DNA of 64,000 nucleotides from Ischnura elegans (taxonomy: Eukaryota; Arthropoda; Insecta; Odonata; Coenagrionidae): assembly GCF_921293095.1 (NCBI RefSeq), contig NC_060253.1, forward strand, positions 76,483,992-76,547,991. Direction: 5' to 3'. The stretch's first letter is position 1. Each line of letters starts with the position of its first letter. The position numbers and the translations under genes were made by a program. Below the pieces are notes generated by a model. The model searched no databases. It was not told the origin of the DNA and saw nothing but the letters and a program-made list of their open reading frames with translations. Of this stretch, positions 35,576 to 47,077 are shown piece after piece.

Positions 35576-35740
35576 CTGAGCATAGTGAAACCGCAGGCCA
35601 ATGAAAACGGAAGAATATCGTCCGGAAATCGGGTGAGGGAAGCAGCCGCACCGAGGTGGTAGGAGATGGGACGAAATGCATGGAAGACAGATAATGTTCA
35701 ATAAGAGCCATGGTGATGATACATTAATGGATTTAATAAT
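35576..35740 (-). promoter_or_regulatory. Pdfr: long AG-free acceptor tract upstream of TM3 exon
   Basis: In gene orientation the roughly 165 nt before the CTCAG acceptor contain no other AG dinucleotide and are rich in C and T. That is a long AG-exclusion zone. Such zones usually mean a distant branch point, and they are common at regulated exons. The branch point itself cannot be fixed by eye. Confidence 0.55.
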
Positions 35741-38700
35741 AACTTAAGATTACATGAGAAGATGCACTTACCCATTCAATATATAATTGTTTTAACATTG
35801 CAAAAATTCAATAACCGAACTGTGCGTCACAAAAAATACAAGTAAAAAGAATCCCCTCAGAAATTATGGAACGGACCATACTCTGATGAGGCTAATGGTC
35901 AAATGCATAGGTTTTGTAGCTTAAATTTTAATGGTAAGCGATGATTTCCAAAATAGCATATACTCACCTGAAAAAAATACGTAATGAACATTTTTTGTGT
36001 ATTTTTTGAACCATCAGAGCAGTAAAACGTTTTTTCACACAAAAATAAGGATAGGTATTCATGGGGAAAAGTTAAAGTGATGGCTTCGATTGAATGCAAG
36101 ATGAACAATTGGCCTATCAAAACAATTTGCTGAAATGACTTGCACTTCTTTGGAATTTACGGGTTCAATTACCCTTTGATGACAGCGGCCTGGACTATCT
36201 TCCTTTAAATGTACTAAAACTAATCATAGAGTAGATAAAATGGAAAGAAAAATTCAATTTAAAGTGCAAGGAAAAAACGGATTTTTTGATATTTCTTGTC
36301 AGTTACAGCTATCGTGGACGTATAAAAACTCCATTTTCGAAGAGAAATATATTTATGCTACTCTATTTCAAAGAAAATCTGAGCTTGCCTCATAGAGTAG
36401 ATAAAATGAAAAGAAAAATTCCATTTAAAGTGCAAGGAAAAAACTGATTTTTTGATATTTCTTGTCAGTTACAGTTATCGTGGACGTATAAAAAACTCCA
36501 TTTTCGAAGAGAAATATATTTATGCTACACTATTTCAAAGAAAATCTGAGCTTGCCTCAGTTAGCGCTGAGTGATGCGAATATGATCCATGTACGCATAT
36601 AAGAGGAAGAAAACTCCGATATCTCTAGAAATAACAACCCTAATTTTCTTATTTCTAAAGTGAAATAAAGGAGTTCATGTTTCGACGAGGAGATGAAAGA
36701 CAAAATATGAGGAAGCTTTATCTCAATAATACAAGAATCGACATAAATGACTTTCTCAGTCAAGTTTTGAGAATGTTCCTCATTCACAGCTTGAATACAA
36801 AATTCGAGATACTCGAATGACTCTTACGCTTGCATCAATCATCACTTCGCTGGAAGAGCCTATTTTCAGGAACTTTCGTATCAAAGATGTAAAAGACGTC
36901 AGCTTTGAAATAAAAGAAAGGGATAATTTGGTAAATGAAAGGGAAATATGGCACGTTTTAGAAACAATTACGGACAATCATGCTCCTCACCTGATATGGA
37001 AACGAAAATTGAGGGCGAATATGATACAATCACCATGCTTCATTACCCAATGTAGTTAGTAAGATTTTTCTGATATATTTAATCCACAATAGGCGATGGA
37101 AAACGATTCAAAATATATCGATGATGGGTATCTAATCGATAAAAATTGCTCTAAAAAATACGGAGATGCAGATCTAAAAATAAGATAAAATAATTCCGGA
37201 ATATGCATAATAAGGCGTTTAAGAGAAATAAATATACCTATTTATCATATAGTTCACGCAAGAACTACTCAAGTAAATATAATTTTATCTATGTAAATAT
37301 AAAAAACTTAATGGTCGCTTGCATGTTTAAAAAAACTGAAAAAGGGTTTTCAAGCAAAAATTCCTTTGAATATTTAATTTCACATATATTATAAATAACT
37401 GTGAGAATTAATAAATTTAAGAATATACCACATTTTTAAATCTACGATACTATGAATAATTTCTGGGCTCAACATTTTTCTGGCTCTTTGTCACATTCAG
37501 CTCATGTCGAGCAACTACCCACGACACTCAGTTTACAACTTTAAAGTGAACACTTTTTCTCCGCTGCTTCACGCTCCATTTCCTGTAGCAACAATTTCTC
37601 ATAGCCTCACTCATCGTAGCCTTCTCTTAATCATCAGCGCCTCACTCGTGGCTCGCAACTTTCTCTCCGCCTGAAATATGACTTGCAACTGCTATCTAAG
37701 ACCGGCTTCCCCAGGAACAGGTGGATGCTTCCAAATCCTTCCATGTCTCTACTTGCAGTAATTCACCTTTATCGAGTCCCCTTGATCACGATGATGAAAA
37801 AAATGTGTTTTTTTTTGACATCCCTAGGTGTTAAATGCAAATAGAATGGACACAATGAGATGAATTAAATGTTTTTACAGTTAAAGTGCTGGTTTATCAT
37901 ACGTAAGAGCTAATCGGAGCGCCATTTCCATTAAAATAACGTTATTTGAATTCAAATGCAGTTATTGTCTGATATGTCAAAAGTAATAGCACGGCTCCAT
38001 GATAAATGTTTATTATTACCATAACTCTAGGGAAGAAACAAACTTCAAGCCAGTTTTTTTTTAACAGCGGAGATATAATCGGAACTAGTACACTGCTTGT
38101 TTATAAGAGATGTAAAGATGGCAGTTAAAGAAAAACAAGAAAAACAAAAGACGCTCAATTTTTATCCATCATGGATTATTTTTGAATGGCAATAATGTCT
38201 CTCGCATCGATAGTTTTCCTTGGAGCTCACTACATTCTTTTTTTTAAGACCTCCATTTCATGTCATAGAACTATTTGACAGGCTTCTTCATGGAAAGCAG
38301 TAAGCCACTCACTTGGTGCAACACGGCCAGGAGAGAGGCGGTGCAGTAAACACAAACAGCGGAAAAAAAGGAAAAAGCACTCTCCCGTCCTTGGCACGTG
38401 TTTTTTTTCTCACTAAACTCAATACCCAAGAAGGAAAATATAACCCCTGGAGACGCGACAATATTATCGAAGAAACTGAATAACACATACCTTGAATAAG
38501 TGAATCAAGAGCAGACCGAATGATACGGTTTGAGGAAGTTGTAAAAATTAAATAAAAATATTAATTGGCAGTCTGATTTAATTCGTCCCCTAGTCAAGCC
38601 TTGAGACAGAGTAAAACGAAATGAACTGTATTTCTCAATTGAATAGTAGCATTGGGCGTGCAAAACAGTTTATAAGAATGGCATGGAAGTTTCACCCATT

Positions 38701-41012
38701 ATAATCTAATGCTGTTTCGAAGCAACGTCAGGAATGAATACATTTTCAGCTCTCTTTAGGAAATGTGTAAGCCACGCATTATTTTGTGGCGAGAAGTTTA
38801 ATGGCGAAATTTTTATCGCCACAATAATCATGATAACTAAATGCATTATTATGATAATGATATGGATGTTTTTGTGAGTGAAAAATTTTCAAATTGGTCA
38901 AAAGGAGAAATTTTGAAATTTAATTCCTCCCAAATAATAATAAGACACCTAATTTCTCCTTGCCTTTGGGGAAAACTTCTCAAGAGTTAGTGCCACGACT
39001 TATCTAAGTGAAGTAAACAATAAAGTCGATCAACTTCTCAAACAAGAGTCATCATTCCTTATATGACGCTAAATGACATTCTTCAAAGTATAAAAGCCGT
39101 TTTATAGTTAAGTTACAGCATGTTTATTCTATCAAATGATGAAAAATTGACATTATAATTACATGGCAGTGCAATTTTGGACATTTGTCTGGAAATAGGA
39201 AACATTGTTCTTTCAGGGAAATACATTCCCTTCTAAGATGATCCACCCTTCAAGAAAAGGACTTGAGGAAAAAGAAATAATAAAAACGCAAACAAATTTA
39301 TAACTGCTCATATTTTTGGCGAAAATGAAACAACTGATCTCGTTGAAACGTCAATTCCATTTCACAAAAGGAGATAACTCCTTTCCCTACGATAAAGTGC
39401 TACTCAGGTGAGTATGCAACAAATATTCCCTTAGTTACTTTATTATGGAATACTAATTCATGAAACGATAACATGAAATCATCGATTAAGGTGCATTTTT
39501 ATGGGTAGTGAACGGAATTTGATCACATATGTTACATGTTTTAAGCGTTCATAAATGATAAACGTACTGGCTTATCACGAGCTTCTGTCCAGTGTGTGGG
39601 CTGCATTAGCTGAAGCTTACATATCTCTAGTATTGATGCTAGGTTTGCATGATACCGTCTCAAAGAAAATTTAGAACTCGGAGGGGAAATTGAAATTAAA
39701 ATAGCTAAATTTTTTATCCCTGAGAAAACTAACGGAAAAAGCCCAAATTAACTCAAATCTAGGTAATACATAATTCTACATTTAGGTATGTATGATTTTT
39801 AACATATGAGTAATCACGCTTTTTACAGGCATGGTTAATAATAACTGTAAATTTTAAAATGCAACAATTTTAGGTTACAATTTGAGAATCATAAATACCA
39901 TAGTTTTTAGCCGCAATGCACTTCATTTGGCAATTTATGGCCGTCTATTGCCACTAATTAGGTTTCTTATATGAAGTAAAAATACGATACAAAATAAAGA
40001 GATGAAGGTATCTCAACAATATAAATTATACATAAAATTCTAACCGGTTTTTGGGAATGCATAGGCTTCCCATAATAGGTACATTGGTTCAATACGTGCT
40101 ACGTACAATGGTAATTATACCTGTATGATTAGTAGTAGCGAAGCTATGTTCCAGATATAACGCCTCCTATGTCCGCGCAAGAAGAACATGACTTATAACC
40201 GCCTTTGAAGGGAAGATTTTGAACCATTATTCTGAGGGCTTGAGTACTTTTTATCGTATATGTAGTCAATATCCTGATTCAGTATTGGCATTTCTCTAAA
40301 GATATAATTTAGAAACTTGTTACTCTAAATAATTGAAATAACGGAATATAACGGAAATATAAAAATAACGGAATATAATTGAAAATAATAGTAATAATAA
40401 TAAAAAACGGAAAATAATTGAAATTCAATTATTATTATTGGACAAAATAATTAATATAATTAATATTGAAAATAATTAATTATTGGACGAAAGAGCAGAA
40501 TGGTCACAGCTTGTACACATTCCTCTTACATTCTTCTTCCTACAACTCTATACTGGTTCCGAGCTTCTATATATCCTGATTCCCCAGCCTCACCACTTCA
40601 GGATGATGCAAATACGTGGAAAATAATAGTAGTTTACCAAAAGAGTGAAAAATACAATATTTCGTCAACTTCCGATATTCGGAAACGATACCTTACCGAA
40701 GTATGTGGATACCACATTGCGAAATTTCGATGAGAAATTTTATTATGCGCAGGGCCTACGAGGGTACGACATTTTTAATCCAGTCGGCCGTAATGACAGT
40801 ATGGGGGCGGGGGGAGGGAAGCGCATCTCCTAATTAAGAGACTCTCCACAATCAGGATCGCGAAATCAGCACGTCCCAGGGAGCGCCAACCAATCAATCA
40901 AAATGAGGACTTTAAAGGGGATGAGAGGCTCCGAAAAAATTTCCGCAAAGGTAGTAATCCACAGCAAAAATCAGCACCAAAATCAGAGAGAATTGCGCAA
41001 TTGGAAATATCT
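35741..41012. other. Pdfr upstream intron or intergenic DNA, no exon seen
   Basis: I looked on the minus strand for the TM1-TM2 exon (IHKNLF-type motif) and the cysteine-rich hormone-binding domain and found neither. Several splice-like strings (35974 CAG|GTGAGT complement, 36990, 38490) are not attached to recognisable coding sequence. The stretch holds a 166-bp tandem duplication at 36.2 kb and an AT-rich simple-sequence patch around 40.33-40.49 kb (repeated ATAACGGAATATAA, then AATTATTATTATT). Confidence 0.5.
36225..36556. repeat. recent 166-bp tandem duplication
   Basis: Copy 1 (36225-36390) and copy 2 (36391-36556) begin CATAGAGTAGATAAAATG and end GAAAATCTGAGCTTGCCT. They differ at only a handful of positions, including one extra A. 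The near identity marks a much younger event than the other repeats here. The unit is non-coding. Confidence 0.95.
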
Positions 41013-41089
41013 ATCTACATCTATATAATACCCCGCAAGCCGCCTAAAAGGCGTGTGGCAGAGGGTGTTAGGACACTAGCCGTACACAG

Positions 41090-41124
<35 letters not shown>

Positions 41125-41405
41125 AAGTACTCTAACGAGGTTGGTACTGGCGTTTAGTCCTTTATGAGTCCTTTATGGTTCGGGGGAAAAACGAATTCCC
41201 ATATCTATCCGTTCGGCAAAACATCTCTCTTAATTTATCGCTTCTATCGGACCTGGAAATATAGTGTGGCTCTCATATTATGTTCTCTGTGTCGCTCTTA
41301 AAGATATCCATTCTCAATTATTCAAGCAATCTAAGCCTAGCGCGCAGCCTCCGAGTCTCCAATGGCTCCCAGCCTAATTCGCTTAACATGTTGCTAAATC
41401 ATGAC
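41013..41405 (-). mobile_element. LINE 3' fragment (degraded ORF2 C-terminus)
   Basis: Translated on the minus strand, 41405 to about 41175 reads MLSELGWEPLETRRLRARLR, then FKSDTENII, SDRSDKLREMF and YGNSFFPRTIKD, in one frame broken by in-frame stops. Further along, about 41072-41018 reads TLCHTPFRRLAGYYIDVDR. These are the familiar last segments of the ORF2 protein of Jockey/CR1-like non-LTR retrotransposons (L-x-x-L-G-W-x-x-L-E-x-R-R; F-F-P-R-T-I-x-x-W-N). An A/T homopolymer of about 31 bp (41092-41122) interrupts it. The endonuclease and reverse transcriptase cores are absent, so it is a dead 5'-truncated copy. Confidence 0.85.
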
Positions 41406-42562
41406 ACACTTACTGTTGCTATCAAGTAAATTCGTAATGAAGAAGGAAACCGTCACGAAAGTTTAGTTTTATAATGAAACAAAATTTATCTAAAAGATAT
41501 TTGAGAATTACCCATCGAATTAGTTAAAAAAAATAACATCCACTTGTATGAAATACATAAAAACACCAAAGTTGATGGGTTCAAGTGGAAATGATGCTTT
41601 ATGCATACATACTTAGCGATGAATTGGCTAGCTAGTATTAAGTAGTATATTCGACACATATCTTGACCATTATTTTAATAAAGTATAAGTTCAAAAATTA
41701 GGAGGTGATATTAAAAATTTCATGCATTCATATATTCATGCGGAAATTCTGAAATAAATGTGTAAACTCACCATGCTGATACTAAAACGATTTAATCATG
41801 CTTATCAATACGCACTGATGGAGGTGAGGGAAAGAGAAGAAAACAACTTTAAAATTAGGATCGAAATTCATCTATATTCTATTTTTTTACTCAGAATTGA
41901 CATTCGTTATAGAAATTTTTATCACTTCCTCATATTATTCCATACATTAGATTGAAAAACGTAAGCTAGATTTTGAAGTTGCAATTAATCTCGTCATGAA
42001 AATTAGAGAAAAATAAAAATTCATAATACGACTAAGAATAGCTTCAGGTACTTGAAAAAGGTTTGATGATACAAATATGAACTCGTATAAATTTGGAAGC
42101 ACATTGAGGAATGAGTGGAGATTTAACGGATTTTTTTTTCTCGAGAAGTTACGCCCAATTGAAAAATCCACTTATTTTTACTCGTTTATGCTAGGGATGA
42201 ATACTTTCATGAAGAAAGTCTCATCCAAACGTGGATAATGAATTCTTAATGAGGTTACTTATTTACAAACAATTTGCACTCCAAAGCAGGCGCTGATGTA
42301 TGAGCAGAGACCAACGGAACACTTAAATATGAGTAAAGTTCTGAGGGAATAAATCTTTCACAGACACAAACAATTTTTATTAATTTTTTATCATTAAATC
42401 AGTGTTACTCAATAACGGTAAGTATTAAATTGCCAACGAAAAGATCAATCCAATCGTTAAGCTTGTGAGACGCAGTAACGTAAAATTCATTTTGTGGGCG
42501 AAGAAAGTTTTGGCCTCACAGGCACGAAAGAAAAGTTCTGATGCCATGAAATGGAACTCGGA
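41406..42562. other. no gene seen
   Basis: AT-rich sequence without recognisable coding potential. An acceptor-and-donor pair on the minus strand at 41.77-41.82 kb encloses only a tiny segment with stops in all frames. Confidence 0.5.
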
Positions 42563-42725
42563 AAGCTTTGTAAGCACATCGAAAGGACGAGGAGTGGGGG
42601 TTCTAAGTATTTATTTGAAACGTGGACGGCATCCACGAACATGGAAACCTTCAACGATTAAATAGGTCAGCGAGAGACGGGAAAAGTTGTCAGGAGCAAC
42701 ATTCGTGGGCGGGTAAATACCTACT
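42563..42725. repeat. dispersed repeat, copy 1 (partner at 44645)
   Basis: Shares with 44645-44815, in order: GCACATCGAA, ACGTGGACGGCA, GGAAACCTTCAACGATTAA, TAGGTCAGCG, GGGAAAAG and GGTAA. On the minus strand both copies read LTYLI.EGF.V..CRPR, but stops follow at once in this copy, so coding is doubtful. Confidence 0.6.
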
Positions 42726-42913
42726 ATTCTTTTGGCACGATCTCAGGACAGCAATGGAAAATATTGAATGCGTGTAAAGCTGGCTAAAACTCATTATTGA
42801 AGCAAATTTAGAGCCAAATTTGGATGTAAATTTCAGCTGACTACAACACATAAAAATTATCATATTTCACCATGTAAGATTAGAAGTCACCGTAGGAATG
42901 AGATTTCCCTTGG

Positions 42914-43218
42914 AATCGTGTTGGTGTGGTGGCTACAGTGCTGGCATCTTACCCATATGGTCTGCGTTCAAATCCCGGTGGTGACAGAGAATTTTTCAGA
43001 GGCTGTATGATCCCTTCTTGAGTTCTTTGTGGAGGGCACAAGTGCAGAGCTGCGTCCGTCTGATGGGACTTCATACATTGGTTCCTTTGGCGCCTTTCGT
43101 TAAGAGCAGATTTATACAGACGCCGGGTTTCTCTCCACCCTTCTTTCTCTACCTTAACCTCATGGCGCATAAGACCTCAGCTGTTGATCATCTCCTCCAA
43201 ATACCATACCGTACCATC
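42914..43218 (+). repeat. tRNA-derived SINE, copy 2
   Basis: Same family and orientation as 10995-11258: head TTGGTGTGGTGGCTACAGTG, box B CGTTCAAATCC at 42965-42975, body GGCGCCTTTCGTTAAGAGCA and GACGCCGGGTTTCTC, end near ACCATACCGTACCAT. Differences between copies are spread along the element, including a rearranged middle (GTGGAGGGCACAAGTGCAGA). The opposite-strand open frame here is a shadow. Confidence 0.85.
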
Positions 43219-43494
43219 AGATTTCCCAACTTTAATGTGACGTAGGTAACGATAGGATCCAAGTCACGAAAATGAATTAAAGCTTTTAGTATTTATAAAA
43301 ATTGAAATAACCAGCAATCAAGTAGGTGGAGTAAATAGTAACGTTAATAAGTTTGATAAAAGAAAGTTAAAGGCGCTAAATAAACTAAATGAATCTCAAA
43401 ACTTGATAGCTCATCAAAAAGCACTGGTAACATGAGTGTATCTCAGAGAAGTGGGTACTGGTAATTGGAACTGAAACTTTTTATCAGTGTATAA

Positions 43495-43935
43495 CTAATA
43501 ACTTCAGGCTTCACTTTGTGAAACCTCTCCATACTGGAAGTAAGGAAATAAAACTTTGTAAGGTTCACTGTTATTTAATTATGGGCACGAGCCGGGTTTC
43601 GTAACTTGGTGCCATCGTCAGGTGACTGATCTTGCATGCATCATACATAATACACAAAGTGCACAAGTGACAGTGAGGACAACTATCGGAATGGAAAAGG
43701 ACTGGTTGAAAGGGTGGGGGTGAGGGTTAAACTCGGAATGGAATAGTGAGAGGGGGGGAGGGGGAAAGGGGCAGCCTTGATTTGGGAGGAGGGTTTTTCC
43801 TGTGAGGATAGGTATCTGACCAGCCAGGGGAGGGCGGGGTTAAAGTGGGTGAGGAGACGAGAGCTAAAGAAGGTGGCGGTGTTGGGGAAGAAAGAGAGGA
43901 TTAGCGGGGTGCATTGAGTTTTTTAAAGTTTTATC
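43495..43935. repeat. repeat block with G-rich tail
   Basis: The segment 43500-43590 (GTGAAACCTCTCCATACTGGAAG then TAAGGTTCACTGTTATT) recurs in diverged form at 45262-45330. It is followed by GAGCCGGGTTTCGTAACTTG and GCCATCGTCAGGTG, a combination reminiscent of the terminal regions of Penelope-like elements. The G-rich tract 43710-43890 (GGGTGGGGGTGAGGG; a run of seven G then five then four near 43752-43771) could form G-quadruplexes. No coding sequence was recognised, and the element class is a guess. Confidence 0.4.
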
Positions 43936-44644
43936 ATTGAATCAAATTTTTCACATAAGGTTTTTTTCCCAATAATTCTAGTATTACAAATATTATTTTT
44001 AGTACTTTAAATTGTTAAAATCACGATCGCAAAATTATATGCAATCTAAATGACTGAACAAATTGGATTAAATTGAATTAAATTAATGTTTTTTTTATTA
44101 AACAAGGACAAATTAAACAAAGAAGAAGTGTTTTGGAGACAATACTGACATTTTCAAAGCGTATCAGCAGACTAATGGAAATTATGAGAGTATTTTCGAA
44201 ATATGCGCAGCAGCGATGGATATCGAAAAATGCATCGATTATAATACAGCCAATAGCCATTACTTTAATTTCTATCATCGAGTCAGCTCTCCCAGCATAA
44301 GGATGCCTAACGTAATAATAGGTTCTAGCCCACTAAAAATTACCGTTCTCATGTTTTGAAAGCTTGAAGTCAGCGTTACAAATATTCGACTATGCAAATA
44401 TCTATTTTATGGTACAACACATTAATTAACATAATATAGAGTGGACTTATCGGGAAGTTTCTATGTTTTGACGACTCAAATAATAAAAAAGGATAAAGTA
44501 TTACAAATCTTCTACCGGAATAGGATTTAGTATCTATCTTATCGTATTTCCAATTAAATCCCGCCGGGAAAATCAGTTGAGTAGTATATATTTTGTAGAG
44601 AAAAGAAAGTTTCATAAACTTTCGAAGAGTTTATAAATGACTCA

Positions 44645-44815
44645 AAATGAAACTTTGAAGGCACATCGAAGATGAAAGGCAATTTTAAGGATTTCAAGGA
44701 GACGTGGACGGCAGCGGTGGACATTGAAACCTTCAGCGATTAAGTAGGTCAGCGTGAGGCGGGAAAAGCAGTCGGTAACAACCCCCGCTGCCGGCCGGTA
44801 AGTTCTCTTCCTTCG
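44645..44815. repeat. dispersed repeat, copy 2 (partner at 42563)
   Basis: Diverged copy of 42563-42725 in the same orientation. ACGTGGACGGCA, GAAACCTTCAGCGATTAA and TAGGTCAGCG are the best-kept blocks. On the minus strand it lies in a 73-codon open frame that resembles no family I know. Confidence 0.6.
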
Positions 44816-45261
44816 TCGGAAAGATCTCCGCGTGATCGTCTTTCTCTCCAGATCCCGTATCAAAGGGACATGTTGACGAGGGCTACCTTCTGAGTTGGAA
44901 ATATGGGTCGAGCGAATGACGTCCCGTGCAAAAGAGAGAAGACCAAGTTCCCGCTATCGTCGTCGAAGGGAGACACTGAGAGAGAGATTTCACTTTCCCA
45001 AGTTAACCTATCGGACCGAGTTACGTGAGGAAGTCAGTTTCAGGGCTTTAAACTAAACTATCTCAAATGTACTTATCGACTGTGGGAAGGTCAAATGAAC
45101 AGGCCAGACTGAACACCTTAGAGAAAATTTGATAAATATCACGCTGGCCTATTTCGTTCCATATTTTTTAGTGCAGCGCCTTAAAAAATAATATAGAGCT
45201 GATCATTTCGGTAAGTTTTGGTATTTTACGACTTTTAGAAATATAACTGTTGATTTTAGCT

Positions 45262-45330
45262 GTGTGAAACCTTTTCATCATGGAAAATGAAAGAAAAAAT
45301 TGCTAGGTTCACTAATATCATTGTACTAAT
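45262..45330. repeat. diverged partner of 43500-43590 block
   Basis: GTGTGAAACCTTTTCATCATGGAAAATGAAAG followed by GCTAGGTTCACTAATAT matches the order of GTGAAACCTCTCCATACTGGAAGTAAGG and GTAAGGTTCACTGTTAT at 43.5 kb. Short inverted copies of TTTTCCATGA lie just downstream near 45365. Confidence 0.4.
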
Positions 45331-46982
45331 AAAGCAGTTAACCTAATAAAATTTTTTATTTCATTTTCCATGACTTCCAAAACTAAAAAATATAAAGTAT
45401 AACACATCTCTTACCGGAGTAGGACTATAGATATCTTCCACCATTTTGTCCTAAATGCACAAAAGTACGAAATATTCAGTGTGCGAATTATGGAGTATAA
45501 AAATTCATTAACCAGCTCAATTCAAAGCTTTAGTTTCAAGAACACTTAATTGATACTGATATATTTTCAAATTTTAATTTTTAGGTGTGACATTTTGGAG
45601 AGAGAGTTACAAATACCATTTTTTGGAAAGTTTTGGAAAACAAGTGCATATCACAGGTTGGAAGTTGACTCCCTTTTCTGTAAGAGTTCCCTCCCCTCCA
45701 TCGACCGAATTGTGTTTCCAAGAGGCTGACCTTGCCTCCTCCCATTATCGTTCCAAAAATTCACCTTACTTAACTTCTCAATCTATAATCCCCTTCCTCG
45801 TCTGGTTCAGGGGATGAACGTGTGAGACTGATGGCATCGATGTTTCGTAATCTCATGAATATGATGATAAAATTGATAATAAAACTGCAAATAAATTAAG
45901 TAGTGTTTCTATTAATTTTCTTTTTTCTTTTGGGGTAAACTGTAGGACTAGATAGTGTTCAAACAATTTAGTCATTTTACATCAGAATATACGTTTTAAA
46001 CATACGCAAAAGCCATTTTGAAAATCTACATTAATGTTTGCAACTTACTGTGGAAGATGAATGCTGTAGACGTGGTAGTTTTCCCTAGGTTGAGTTACAA
46101 AGTTCTTGAAGTTGACGAAACAGCTAATTTTATGATGGGCGGAGTCATTTATTGCACTCGCATGTCTACAATTTTGAATTTTTCATAAAACAAAAAATAA
46201 ATCAGAATTGAAAATAAAATTTTCTTTAAAATGACGTATTATTTGTTATAATGGCATGCACTGAAGTCCAGATATAAATTTGTAAAGTACAGTGGCACAT
46301 CCTTTTGACGCCGACAGTAGGTCACATTAGCGAATAAAATAAGTTATTACTTAGTAGGCATCACCCAACAACATAAATAGTTAAATTTTCTAACAAAAAC
46401 AATCATAAAACATATCTTCAATCAATTATTCTCATGAAGTAAATCGTGCATGACTTTTTCTGTTCCAATGGACACTTTAACAGCAGTGGTGACGGTATGC
46501 TTAGGAGAGGGTGAAAAAGCCCTTCCATTTTGAAGACAGGAAATCTTTTTTCCTGCGGAGTATTTATAACTCTGCATACGGGGATAAATGGCAAAGGGGG
46601 TGACCAAAACGATTTCTCCGACGGCAATGAGTCATCGCAACCTGTCAACTCTCGGCCCCGTAGTCACGACGACCGGCCTAAACGAGGGATTTGTGTTGGA
46701 GGACCGTAAATCTGTCGCACATTAGAGGGCCGAAAACACTCGAAATTGGTGCAGGGTGAAAATGACACTCCAGAAGATGAATTTACCGACAAATGTTACC
46801 AAAAAAATGACAGATGACAAATGATGATGTTGCCAAAAAATGGTTATAATAATAATGGTATGGATTTAATGGTTATAAAATATTTCGTAAGAATTTCAAT
46901 GATTCCTTTAATATTCGGATTTAATTAATGCATTAAAATACCTTGACACAAAGCAGTCAGAGGTTATATCGCATGCCAAATA
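45331..46982. other. no gene seen
   Basis: AT-rich sequence with short open frames on both strands and no recognisable domain, splice-linked coding block or mobile-element end. Confidence 0.5.
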
Positions 46983-46996
46983 ATTCTTTTCTGTTT

Positions 46997-47077
46997 GATG
47001 CACAAAGGTTAAGAAAAAGACCTCGCTGTTTCACAAAATAGGAAACAGCGAAGTCTTTTTCTTAACCTTTGTGCATC
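46997..47077. repeat. 36-bp-arm foldback in a 15-bp direct repeat
   Basis: The left arm 46997-47032 and right arm 47042-47077 are reverse complements over 36 bp with one mismatch, around a 9-nt loop. The foldback plus 38 bp of flank is bounded by perfect 15-bp direct repeats ATTCTTTTCTGTTTG at 46983-46997 and 47116-47130. That structure indicates an insertion with a long target-site duplication, or a complex local duplication. It is non-coding. Confidence 0.85.

Noticed and set aside
35577..35701. N-terminal extension of the TM3 exon open frame
   Set aside because: The extension is the pyrimidine-rich AG-free acceptor tract. The translation before PILCEASY does not resemble any GPCR segment.
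35899..36120. Minus-strand frame ending in CAG|GTGAGT near 35974, considered as the exon before TM3
   Set aside because: The encoded sequence has no TM2 or first-loop similarity. The CAG is better read as part of a T-rich acceptor-like run.
38271..38500. Minus-strand Cys/Leu-rich frame (AVCVYCTASLLAVLHQ) considered as a membrane segment of Pdfr
   Set aside because: No class B TM1-TM2 motif such as IHxNL, and no convincing splice phase to the TM3 exon.
41770..41822. Mini-exon on the minus strand with good acceptor and GTGAGT donor
   Set aside because: All three frames of the enclosed segment contain stop codons.
43560..43640. Hammerhead ribozyme core (CTGACGA ... CGAAA on the minus strand)
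   Set aside because: The core strings occur, but the bases that should form helix II next to them do not pair and helix III is unclear.
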